Source: Ramlibacter sp.
GTDB taxonomy: Bacteria > Pseudomonadota > Gammaproteobacteria > Burkholderiales > Burkholderiaceae_C
Direction of reading: 5' to 3'
Assembly: GCA_016713005.1 (NCBI GenBank)
Contig: JADJPY010000016.1
Span: 1 to 64,000, forward strand
DNA length: 64,000 nucleotides
In this document: positions 18,416 to 25,895 of the stretch, piece after piece
Position numbering within the stretch: position 1 is the stretch's first letter
Layout: each line of letters starts with the position of its first letter
The notes under the pieces: generated by a model
What the model was told of the DNA's origin: nothing
Seen by the model: the letters and a program-made list of their open reading frames with translations, nothing else
Database searches by the model: none
Translations under genes and position numbers: made by a program

Positions 18416-20524
18416 TCATGCCGCGGGGCTGAATGTCTTGCCTTCGGCGGCCAGCTTGGCCAGCAGCGGGGCCGGCTCCCAGAACTTCGCATCGTCGCGC
18501 GGATTCTGCTGGAAGCGCTTCATGCTCTGCACCACGTTGAACAGGCCGACCTGGTCCGCGTAGTGCATCGGGCCACCACGGTGGATGGGGAAGCCGTAAC
18601 CAGTGAGGTAGACCATGTCGATGTCACTGGCGCGCGATGCAATACCTTCGGCCAGGATGTGGGCGGCCTCGTTGACCAGGGCATACACCAGGCGCTGCAC
18701 GATCTCGTCGTCGGAGATCTTGCGCGGCTCTATCCCCAGGGACTTGCGGTGCTCGACGATCATGTCATCGACCAGTTTGGAGGGGATGGCGTCGCGCTTG
18801 CCGTTCTGGTAGTCGTACCAGCCCGCGCCGGTCTTCTGTCCAAAGCGGCCCAGTTCGCACAGCTTGTCGGCCGTGCGGCTGTAGAGCATGTTGGGCCGCT
18901 CCTGCGCGCGGCGCTTGCGGATCGCCCAGCCGATATCGTTGCCGGCCAGGTCACCCATGCGGAACGGACCCATGGCAAAACCGAACTTCTCGATCGCCTT
19001 GTCCACCTGCTGCGGCGTGCAGCCTTCGTCCAGCAGGAAGCCTGCCTGGCGGCTGTACTGCTCGATCATGCGGTTGCCAATGAAGCCGTCGCACACGCCC
19101 GAGACCACGGCCGTTTTCTTGATCTTCTTGCCAATGGCCATCACCGTGGCCAGCACGTCCTTGGCGGTCTTTTCGCCACGCACCACTTCCAGCAGCTTCA
19201 TGACGTTGGCGGGGCTGAAGAAATGCATGCCCACCACGTCCTGCGGGCGCTGGGTGAATGAGGCGATCTTGTTGACGTCCAGCGTGGAGGTGTTGGACGC
19301 CAGGATGGCACCGGGCTTCATCACGCGGTCGAGTTCCTTGAACACCTTTTCCTTGACGCCCATTTCCTCGAACACGGCCTCGATCACCAGGTCAGCGTCT
19401 TTCAGGTCGTCGTAGTTCAGCGTGGTGCTCAGCAGCGCCATGCGCTGGTCGTACTTGTCCTGCTTGAGCTTGCCCTTCTTGACCTGGGCTTCGTAATTCT
19501 TGCGGATGATGCCCACGCCCTTGTCCAGCGCCTCCTGCTTCATTTCGAGGATTTTCACCGGGATGCCGGCGTTCAGGAAGTTCATCGAGATGCCGCCACC
19601 CATGGTACCGGCGCCGATCACGGCCACCGACTTGATGGCGCGTTGCGGCGTGTCGTCTGCCACATCGGGAATCTTGGAAGCAGCCCGCTCGGCCACGAAC
19701 AGGTGGCGCAATGCACGGCACTCCGGAGTCCACATCAGGTTGATGAAGATCTCGCGCTCGGCCAGCATGCCTTCGGCAAACTTCTTCTTTGTCGCGGCTT
19801 CCACCGCATCCACGCACTTGCCCGGCGCCGGGAAGTTCTTGGACATGCCCTTGACCATGTTGCGCGCGAACTGGAAGTACGCATCGCCCAAGGGGTGTTT
19901 GCAGGGGAGGTTGCGCACCAGCGGAAGCGGCCGCAGGTCGGCCTTTTCGCGGGCCATGGCCAACGCTTCGTCCATCAGCGTTTCGGCCGAGGCCGCGAGC
20001 TTGTCAAACAGCTTTTGACCGGGCAAGCCCGCAAGCTGCTCGCTCTTCACCGGCTCGCCGCTGACGATCATGTTCAGCGCCACTTCGACCCCCAATACAC
20101 GCGGCAGGCGCTGCGTGCCACCCGCGCCGGGTATCAGGCCCAGCTTCACTTCCGGCAGGGCCACATTGCAGCCGGGGGCCGCGACCCGGTAGTGGCATCC
20201 CAGCGCCAGTTCCAGCCCGCCGCCCATGGCTACGGAGTGCACGGCGGCAACAACCGGCTTGGATGATTCTTCAATGGCGAGGATCACGCTCAAGAGGTTG
20301 GGCTCCTGCAGGGCCTTGGGTGTGCCGAATTCCTTGATGTCCGCGCCACCGGAAAAAGCCTTGCCGGCCCCGGTGATCACGATCGCCTTGACCGCGGCGT
20401 CGGCATTGGCGCGGGACAGTCCATTAGCAATGCCCAGGCGGGTGGCGTGTCCCAGGCCGTTGACCGGTGGGTTGCTCAGGGTGATCACGGCGATATCGCC
20501 GTGAACGTTGTATTCAGCCGTCAT
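18416..20524 (-). CDS. Bifunctional enoyl-CoA hydratase / 3-hydroxyacyl-CoA dehydrogenase
   Basis: 702 residues, FadB/FadJ-type trifunctional-like subunit. The N-terminal crotonase domain (about 1-190) shows ITGAGKAFSGGADIKEFG and the oxyanion-hole stretch HSVAMGGGLELALGCHYR. The NAD-binding glycine motif VAVIGAGTMGGGISMNF is near residue 305. The C-terminal 3-hydroxyacyl-CoA dehydrogenase half carries VGMHFFSPANVMKLLEVV, CDGFIGNRM and VYLTGYGFPIHRGGPM. The start at 20524 has AAGGAA upstream. It is the first gene of the fad run, directly behind a promoter and operator candidate at 20550-20595. E. coli FadB/FadJ run 715-730 residues, so it is full length. Confidence 0.94.
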   Translation of the reverse strand: MTAEYNVHGDIAVITLSNPPVNGLGHATRLGIANGLSRANADAAVKAIVITGAGKAFSGGADIKEFGTPKALQEPNLLSVILAIEESSKPVVAAVHSVAMGGGLELALGCHYRVAAPGCNVALPEVKLGLIPGAGGTQRLPRVLGVEVALNMIVSGEPVKSEQLAGLPGQKLFDKLAASAETLMDEALAMAREKADLRPLPLVRNLPCKHPLGDAYFQFARNMVKGMSKNFPAPGKCVDAVEAATKKKFAEGMLAEREIFINLMWTPECRALRHLFVAERAASKIPDVADDTPQRAIKSVAVIGAGTMGGGISMNFLNAGIPVKILEMKQEALDKGVGIIRKNYEAQVKKGKLKQDKYDQRMALLSTTLNYDDLKDADLVIEAVFEEMGVKEKVFKELDRVMKPGAILASNTSTLDVNKIASFTQRPQDVVGMHFFSPANVMKLLEVVRGEKTAKDVLATVMAIGKKIKKTAVVSGVCDGFIGNRMIEQYSRQAGFLLDEGCTPQQVDKAIEKFGFAMGPFRMGDLAGNDIGWAIRKRRAQERPNMLYSRTADKLCELGRFGQKTGAGWYDYQNGKRDAIPSKLVDDMIVEHRKSLGIEPRKISDDEIVQRLVYALVNEAAHILAEGIASRASDIDMVYLTGYGFPIHRGGPMHYADQVGLFNVVQSMKRFQQNPRDDAKFWEPAPLLAKLAAEGKTFSPAA

Positions 20525-20549
20525 GCTGTGGTTCCTTGGAAGATAAAAG

Positions 20550-20595
20550 AACGGTCGTTCGTTTTTAATTGTAGAGGCAATATGTTGCGCTGCAA
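20550..20595 (-). promoter_or_regulatory. Promoter with overlapping TetR-like operator candidate, upstream of fad genes
   Basis: On the minus strand, TTGCAG (20590-20595) and TACAAT (20568-20573) are 16 bases apart, a good sigma-70 pair. Eight bases past the -10 lies the perfect palindrome AACGACCGTT (20550-20559), embedded in ACGAACGACCGTTC, over the expected transcription start. AACGnnCGTT-like sites are bound by several TetR-family acyl-CoA regulators. The assignment is inference; no regulator gene is in the window. Confidence 0.55.
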
Positions 20596-20671
20596 CGCCG
20601 CTTGTCCCGCCAGCGACAAGACGGGGGCTCGACGTCCATGCCCCGGAAGCAGCGCCGCCGGGGTGAGGTCG

Positions 20672-21367
20672 TCAGACTTCGAGCCATTCCTTGCGGGTAT
20701 AGGCGTCCGCACGCAGACTGTCGGGCGTGCCCTGGAACACGATGCTGCCGTGCCCCATGACCAGTGCGCGGTCCGACACCGTCATCGCGATCGTGAGCTT
20801 CTGTTCGATCAGCAGCACGGAAATTCCGCGATCCTTGAGCTTGCGCAGGTATTCACCCACCAGCTCCACAATCTTGGGCGCCAGGCCTTCGGTGGGCTCG
20901 TCGATGATGATCAGATCCGGATCGCCCATCAGCGTGCGGCACAGCGTCAGCATCTGCTGCTCGCCTCCGGACAACACACCAGCTTCAGTGTGCTGGCGCT
21001 CCTTGAGGCGCGGGAACATGGCGTACATGTCGTCGAAAGACCAGCGCCCGCCCTTGCCTTTGCCTTTCTGGCCCAACAGCAGGTTCTGGTGCACCGTCAG
21101 TGTCGGGAAGATGTCCCGGTTCTCGGGCACGTAGCCCAGGCCCAGGTGGGCGATCTCGTAGGCCTTTCGACCCATGATTTCCTCGCCCTTCCAGAGCAGG
21201 GAGCCCTGGCAATCCACCATGCCCATGATGGCCTTGGCGGTGGTCGAGCGCCCGGAGCCGTTGCGCCCCAGCAGGGCGACGATTTCGCCCTGGTTGACCT
21301 CGAAATGCACCCCGTGGAGCACATGGCTCTTGCCATAGTAGGCGTGCAGGTTGTCGATCTTGAGCAT
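20672..21367 (-). CDS. livF: LIV-type ABC transporter ATP-binding protein LivF
   Basis: 231 residues, one of two ATPases energising a HAAT (LIV) family importer. The start MLKIDNLHAYYG at 21367 is the family norm, and an upstream extension would only read through livG. The ABC signature is LSGGEQQMLTL, Walker B is DLIIIDEPTEGLAP, and a Q-loop-like PENRDIFPTLTVHQNL is present. The Walker A reads GRNGSGRST: the usual Lys is Arg, worth noting though I believe similar forms occur in LivF relatives. It is the last gene of livK-H-M-G-F, one base after livG, followed by the fad promoter region. Confidence 0.93.
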   Translation of the reverse strand: MLKIDNLHAYYGKSHVLHGVHFEVNQGEIVALLGRNGSGRSTTAKAIMGMVDCQGSLLWKGEEIMGRKAYEIAHLGLGYVPENRDIFPTLTVHQNLLLGQKGKGKGGRWSFDDMYAMFPRLKERQHTEAGVLSGGEQQMLTLCRTLMGDPDLIIIDEPTEGLAPKIVELVGEYLRKLKDRGISVLLIEQKLTIAMTVSDRALVMGHGSIVFQGTPDSLRADAYTRKEWLEV

Positions 21368-21368
21368 G

Positions 21369-22151
21369 TCAATGCGCTCCCTGGACTTGTGCGTCGGCCA
21401 CGTGCGAGCCAAGGTAGGCCTCCTGCACGCGCTGGTTGGCACGCACCGCATCCGGCACGTCAAAGGCAAGCACTTCGCCATAGACGACAACCGCGATCTT
21501 GTCGGCGAGGCCGAAGACCACGCCCATGTCGTGTTCCACCGTCAACAGGGTCTTGCCCACGGTGACGTCCTTGATGAGGCCAATGAAGCGCGCGGTCTCG
21601 CTCTTGCTCATCCCGGCTGTCGGTTCGTCCAGCAGGATCACGCTGGCACCGCCCCCAATGGTGACGCCGATTTCCAGCGCGCGCTGTTCTGCGTAGGTGA
21701 GGTTCACCGCCAGCACGTCGCGCTTCTTGTCCAGCTTGATCATTTCCATCAGTTCCTCGGCGCGCTCGTTGGCATCGTCCAGGTCGGCCAGGAACTTCAG
21801 GAAGGTGTACTTGTAGCCCAGGCTCCAGAGCACCCCGCAGCGCAGGTTCTCGAAAACGCTGAGCTTGGGGAAGATGTTGGTGATCTGGAAGCTGCGTGAG
21901 AGGCCCAGGCGATTGATCTCAAACGGCTTCTTGCCGTTGATGCGCTGGCCGTGAAGCAGCACATCGCCACTGGTGGGCTCAAATCGGCCGCTGATCAGGT
22001 TGAACAGCGTCGACTTGCCAGCGCCGTTGGGCCCGATGATGGCGATCCGCTCACCCGCATTGACCGCCAGGTTCACGCCACGGATGATTTCCGTCTTGCC
22101 AAAGCTCTTGCGCAGGTCTTTAAGTTCGAGGGCGTGGGTGCCTGTGGTCAT
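21369..22151 (-). CDS. livG: LIV-type ABC transporter ATP-binding protein LivG
   Basis: 260 residues. Canonical Walker A GPNGAGKST near residue 38, then SRSFQITNIFPKLSVFENL, Walker B VILLDEPTAGMS and the H-loop TVEHDMGVVFGLADKIAVV. The signature region is LTYAEQRALEIG instead of LSGGQ, as is normal for LivG. Its ATG overlaps the livM stop (ATGA), which fixes the start at 22151. It pairs with LivF on the cytoplasmic face of LivH/LivM. Confidence 0.94.
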   Translation of the reverse strand: MTTGTHALELKDLRKSFGKTEIIRGVNLAVNAGERIAIIGPNGAGKSTLFNLISGRFEPTSGDVLLHGQRINGKKPFEINRLGLSRSFQITNIFPKLSVFENLRCGVLWSLGYKYTFLKFLADLDDANERAEELMEMIKLDKKRDVLAVNLTYAEQRALEIGVTIGGGASVILLDEPTAGMSKSETARFIGLIKDVTVGKTLLTVEHDMGVVFGLADKIAVVVYGEVLAFDVPDAVRANQRVQEAYLGSHVADAQVQGAH

Positions 22152-23443
22152 AGCGCTTCCCTCCGCTTGATTTCTTTTTCGATGTATTCCTGGATCGCGT
22201 CCCATTCCCGCACGAACTGGCGGCGGGTCACCTCAAACAGGAACAGGCCGGTGAGCATCACGAAGCCGGCGCCAAACCAGCTGTTCAATCCCTTGGCATT
22301 GAGCGTCGCCCCCATGAAGCGCAGTTCCGGGCCCAGGGCGGCGTTGAGCTGCAGGTGATACACCATCTCGATCATGGCGGCTGCGCCCACCAGCACGATC
22401 AGCGCCGTGACCGCCAGCGCCAGATAGCTCACCCACAGCTGGCGCAGCTTGCCAAATGCGGCGACGCGCAGGTTCATCATGATCAGGCTGGCCACGCCAC
22501 CGGGCGCGTACATCACCATGAAGAGAAACACCAGACCAAGATAGAGAAGCCATGCCTTGGTGAGTTCGGACAGGAGGACAAACGCAAGCACCATCAGGAT
22601 GGCTCCGATGATCGGGCCGAAGAAGAATGTCGCACCGCCCAGGAAAGTGAACAGGAGATAGGCCCCGGAACGCGGGCCACCCACCACCTCAGACGTCACG
22701 ATCTCGAAATTGAGCGCCGCAAGGCCACCGGAGATGCCCGCAAAGAACGCTGCCAGGACGAACGCGATGTAACGCACTTTCTGCGTGTCGTAGCCCACGA
22801 ATTCGACACGTTCCGGGTTGTCGCGCACGGCATTGAGCATGCGGCCAAGAGGCGTACGCGTGAAGGCAAACATGAGCGCGGTGCAGATGAAGGTGTACAC
22901 CGCGATCAGGTAGTACAGCTGGATTTGCGGACCAAAGGTGATGCCAAACGGCTTGCCGCCGGCCACGCGGTTGCCGGACACACCACCTTCGCCGCCAAAG
23001 AACTCGGGGAACATCAGCGACATGGCCCAGACCAGTTCGCCGATGCCCAGAGTGATCATGGCAAACGGGGTGGCCGCCTTCTTGGTCGTCACCCACCCAA
23101 GCACAACGGCCAGCACCATGGAGGACAGCCCTCCCACAATGGGGATCAGGCTGACCGGAATCGGCCAGTTGCCCTTGCTGACAAGGTTGAGCGTGTGGAT
23201 CGCCAGGAACGAACCCATGCCGGAGTACACCGCATGCCCGAAGCTCAGCATGCCGCCCTGCCCCAGCAGCATGTTGTAGGAAAGACAGACAATGATGGCG
23301 ATGCCCATCTGGCTGAGCATGGTGTGCGACAGGCTGCTGGTGAACAGCATCGGCGCGAGCAACATCACCAGTGCGAACAGGCTCCAGACGATCCAGCGCC
23401 CGACGTTGTACGGCTTGAACTGGTAGTGTGTTTGGGTCGACAT
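22148..23443 (-). CDS. livM: LIV-type ABC transporter permease LivM
   Basis: 431 residues, polytopic inner-membrane permease. The diagnostic stretches are LSYNMLLGQGGMLSFGHAVY near residue 54, TPFAMITLGIGELVWAMSLM, GRMLNAVRDNPERVEFVGYD and GGPRSGAYLLFTFLGGATFF. It has extra hydrophobic segments towards the C-terminus (VAFGKLRQLWVSYLALAV and beyond) and is longer than a minimal LivM (about 320-360). The start at 23443 is preceded by GGGAGG. It lies 3 bases after livH and overlaps livG. Confidence 0.93.
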   Translation of the reverse strand: MSTQTHYQFKPYNVGRWIVWSLFALVMLLAPMLFTSSLSHTMLSQMGIAIIVCLSYNMLLGQGGMLSFGHAVYSGMGSFLAIHTLNLVSKGNWPIPVSLIPIVGGLSSMVLAVVLGWVTTKKAATPFAMITLGIGELVWAMSLMFPEFFGGEGGVSGNRVAGGKPFGITFGPQIQLYYLIAVYTFICTALMFAFTRTPLGRMLNAVRDNPERVEFVGYDTQKVRYIAFVLAAFFAGISGGLAALNFEIVTSEVVGGPRSGAYLLFTFLGGATFFFGPIIGAILMVLAFVLLSELTKAWLLYLGLVFLFMVMYAPGGVASLIMMNLRVAAFGKLRQLWVSYLALAVTALIVLVGAAAMIEMVYHLQLNAALGPELRFMGATLNAKGLNSWFGAGFVMLTGLFLFEVTRRQFVREWDAIQEYIEKEIKRREAL

Positions 23444-23446
23444 GGG

Positions 23447-24394
23447 TCAGCCCTCCCGCGTGCCAAGCAGCCCCTTGGGCCGGAAAATCAGGATCAGAAC
23501 CAGGAAAACATACGGCAGGATCGGCGCAATCTGGCTGATCTTGAGCTTCCACAGCGCGTAGCCGAATGTCTCGGGCGTGATGGCCAGGCCGAGCGCCTTG
23601 GCCCCACCCATGAGGGACGCGTCCACGCCCACCGCAAAGGTCTGGATGACGCCGATCAGCACCGACGCCAGGAATGCCCCCGACAGCGAGCCCATGCCTC
23701 CGACCACGACGACAACGAAGATCACGGACCCGACCGTGGCCGCCATGCCGGGCTCTGTCACAAAGGCGTTGCCGCCGATGACCCCTGCCAGCCCCGCCAG
23801 CGCAGCGCCACCGCCAAACACCAGCATGAACACGCGCGGCACGTTGTGGCCAAGCGCCTCCACCGTCTCCGGATGCGTCAGCGCAGCCTGGATCACCAGC
23901 CCGATGCGGGTGCGGGTCAGAAGCAGCCAGATGGCAATCAGCATCAGCACCGCCACAAGCATCATGAAGCCGCGGTACATCGGGAACTGGGTTCCAAACA
24001 GCGTGAACAGCGGACCGTCCAGCGCGGCCGGCACACGGTAGTCGACGGAGCTGGTGCCCCAGACAAGCTGCACCATCTCCAGGATGATGAAGCTCAGCCC
24101 GAACGTGATGAGCAGCTCCGGCACGTGCCCGAACTTGTGTACACGCCGCAGACAGTACTTCTCGAAAGCGGCACCGAGCACACCCACCAGCAGCGGAGCC
24201 ACGAAGAGCGCTGGCCAGTAACCGACAAGCTGGGTCGTGCTGAAGGCGAAGTACGCGCCCAGCATGTAGAAGCTTGCGTGCGCAAAGTTGAGCACGCCCA
24301 TCATGCTGAAAATCAGCGTGAGGCCCGAGCTCAGCATGAACAGCAACAGCCCGTAGCTGAGGCCGTTCAACAACGAGATGGTGAAAAACTCCAT
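23447..24394 (-). CDS. livH: LIV-type ABC transporter permease LivH
   Basis: 315 residues, second permease of the importer. The N-terminal LLNGLSYGLLLFMLSSGLTL, NFAHASFYMLGAYFAFS and MGSLSGAFLASVLIGVIQTF are typical of LivH, with about eight hydrophobic segments. It lies 110 bases downstream of livK, separated by a strong stem-loop terminator (24440-24474), so its expression probably depends on read-through from livK or on an unrecognised promoter in the gap. Confidence 0.93.
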   Translation of the reverse strand: MEFFTISLLNGLSYGLLLFMLSSGLTLIFSMMGVLNFAHASFYMLGAYFAFSTTQLVGYWPALFVAPLLVGVLGAAFEKYCLRRVHKFGHVPELLITFGLSFIILEMVQLVWGTSSVDYRVPAALDGPLFTLFGTQFPMYRGFMMLVAVLMLIAIWLLLTRTRIGLVIQAALTHPETVEALGHNVPRVFMLVFGGGAALAGLAGVIGGNAFVTEPGMAATVGSVIFVVVVVGGMGSLSGAFLASVLIGVIQTFAVGVDASLMGGAKALGLAITPETFGYALWKLKISQIAPILPYVFLVLILIFRPKGLLGTREG

Positions 24395-24439
24395 TCTGGT
24401 CCCGCGTGGAGGTCAACCGATACGGTCGGGGCCGGAACG

Positions 24440-24474
24440 AAAAAAGCCGGGATCGCTGCTGCTATCCCGGCTTT
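24440..24474 (-). terminator. Rho-independent terminator/attenuator between livK and livH
   Basis: A perfect 11-base stem (AAAGCCGGGAT with its complement, arms 24443-24453 and 24464-24474) around a 10-base loop, followed on the minus strand by a run of Ts (24440-24445). It lies after the livK stop and inside the liv operon, so it probably lets the binding protein be made in excess of the permease and ATPases. Confidence 0.85.
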
Positions 24475-24503
24475 CCGTCCGGCGAGGCTTTCAGTGCGAC
24501 CGC

Positions 24504-25736
24504 TCAGCCGGGCCGCTTCATCTGGCAGCTGGTGGGCGTGCTGGCCACATAGGGTTCCATCTGCTTGATCGGGACGAAGGTGTAGCCGGTTTTCTCGACG
24601 CTGTATTCGCCCTTCTTGGCCTTTTGCCACTTGGTCACGAACATCGACTGCTGCAGCTGGTGGTCGGACGCGCGCATGGTCACGTCACCGGCAAAGCTCT
24701 TGACGCTCAGGCCTTCCATTGCCTTGGCCACCGCCACCGGATTGGTGCTCTTGGCCTTGGCCATGGCACTGCCCAGCAGCTGGATGCCGTTGTACGTGGC
24801 GAATGTGTAGTAGTCGTCGTTGAATTTCTTGAAGAAATCCTGGCCCATCTGGCCGATTTCGCCGGTGTGGTTGGAGTGACCATAGGCGATCACGTAGACC
24901 TCGCCGTCCCCGCCAGCAGCCAGTGCCGTGGGCGTGCCAGTGACACCCGCGTAATACGTGTACATGGGGATCTTCATGCCGGCATCGTTCAATGCCTTCA
25001 CGAACAGCGTCAGGTCAGCGCCCCAATTGCCCGTGACGATGGTGTCGGCGCCCGACTGCTTGATCTTGGCCACGTAGGGAGCGAAGTCCTTGACCTGGCC
25101 GATCGGGTGCAGGTCTTCACCGGCGATCTTGACGTCGGGGCGCTTGCGGGCGATGCCTTCCTTGAAGTAACGGGCCACCTGCTGGCCGTGCGAGTAGTTC
25201 TGGTTGAGCAGATAGACGCTCTTGACCTTGGGCTGGTCCTTCATGAAGGACGTCAGCGCCTCCATCTTCATGGTGGTGTCGGCGTCCAGGCGGAAGTGCC
25301 AGTAATCGCACTTCTCGTTGGTCAGCGCCGGGTCCACCGCGGCGTAGTTCAGGTAAACGACTTCCTTGCCGGGGTTGCGCTCGTTGTGCTTGGCCACCGC
25401 GTCCAGGATGGCCATGGCAGCGCCGGATCCGTTGCCCTGGGTGACATAGCGGAAGCCCTGGTCAATGGCGGCCTTCAGCGTGTTCAGGCTTTCCTGGGGC
25501 GACCCCTTGTTGTCAAAGCCAACCACCTCGAACTTCACGCCCGCGGGGTTCTTGGCGCCCGAGAAGCGCTCGGCCACGAACTGCCAGCTCTTGAGCTGGT
25601 TCTGGCCCACGTTGGCGAACGGCCCGGACAGCGGATCCATGAAGGCGATCTTCACGGTCTCGCCCTTCTGGGCAAACGAGACGCCGGCCACCACCATGAT
25701 GGCGGACGCTGCGACGGCTTTGATGGCAAATTTCAT
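24504..25736 (-). CDS. LIV-type ABC transporter periplasmic substrate-binding protein
   Basis: 410 residues, Peripla_BP_6/LivK-like receptor. The signal peptide MKFAIKAVAASAIMVVAGVS ends in SFA, and the mature protein begins QKGETVKIAFMDPLSGPFAN. The start at 25736 has AGGAGAC a few bases upstream, and an upstream in-frame extension lacks signal character. Domain strands IVTGNWGADLTLFVKALND and YVIAYGHSNHTGEIG are visible. The ligand is not evident. Beside an acyl-CoA ligase and a full beta-oxidation set, an aliphatic or aromatic acid is a better guess than a branched-chain amino acid. Confidence 0.9.
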   Translation of the reverse strand: MKFAIKAVAASAIMVVAGVSFAQKGETVKIAFMDPLSGPFANVGQNQLKSWQFVAERFSGAKNPAGVKFEVVGFDNKGSPQESLNTLKAAIDQGFRYVTQGNGSGAAMAILDAVAKHNERNPGKEVVYLNYAAVDPALTNEKCDYWHFRLDADTTMKMEALTSFMKDQPKVKSVYLLNQNYSHGQQVARYFKEGIARKRPDVKIAGEDLHPIGQVKDFAPYVAKIKQSGADTIVTGNWGADLTLFVKALNDAGMKIPMYTYYAGVTGTPTALAAGGDGEVYVIAYGHSNHTGEIGQMGQDFFKKFNDDYYTFATYNGIQLLGSAMAKAKSTNPVAVAKAMEGLSVKSFAGDVTMRASDHQLQQSMFVTKWQKAKKGEYSVEKTGYTFVPIKQMEPYVASTPTSCQMKRPG

Positions 25737-25895
25737 GGATGTCTCCTTGGTTGACTGACAGCGCGGAGCGTACTGGTTTTTGTGCACTGCAACGCTCAGG
25801 GATTGCCCCTAATGGCAAGACTTTCTATCGCGCAGGTGACAGCCGCCCGATCCTGCCCTTCCCCGCCGGGCACCGTGGACCGGGCCGGGCCGCAC

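Noticed and set aside
22355..24568. A 737-codon plus-strand open frame across livM and livH
   Set aside because: The translation is His/Gln/Arg-rich low complexity and mirrors well-supported permease genes on the minus strand.
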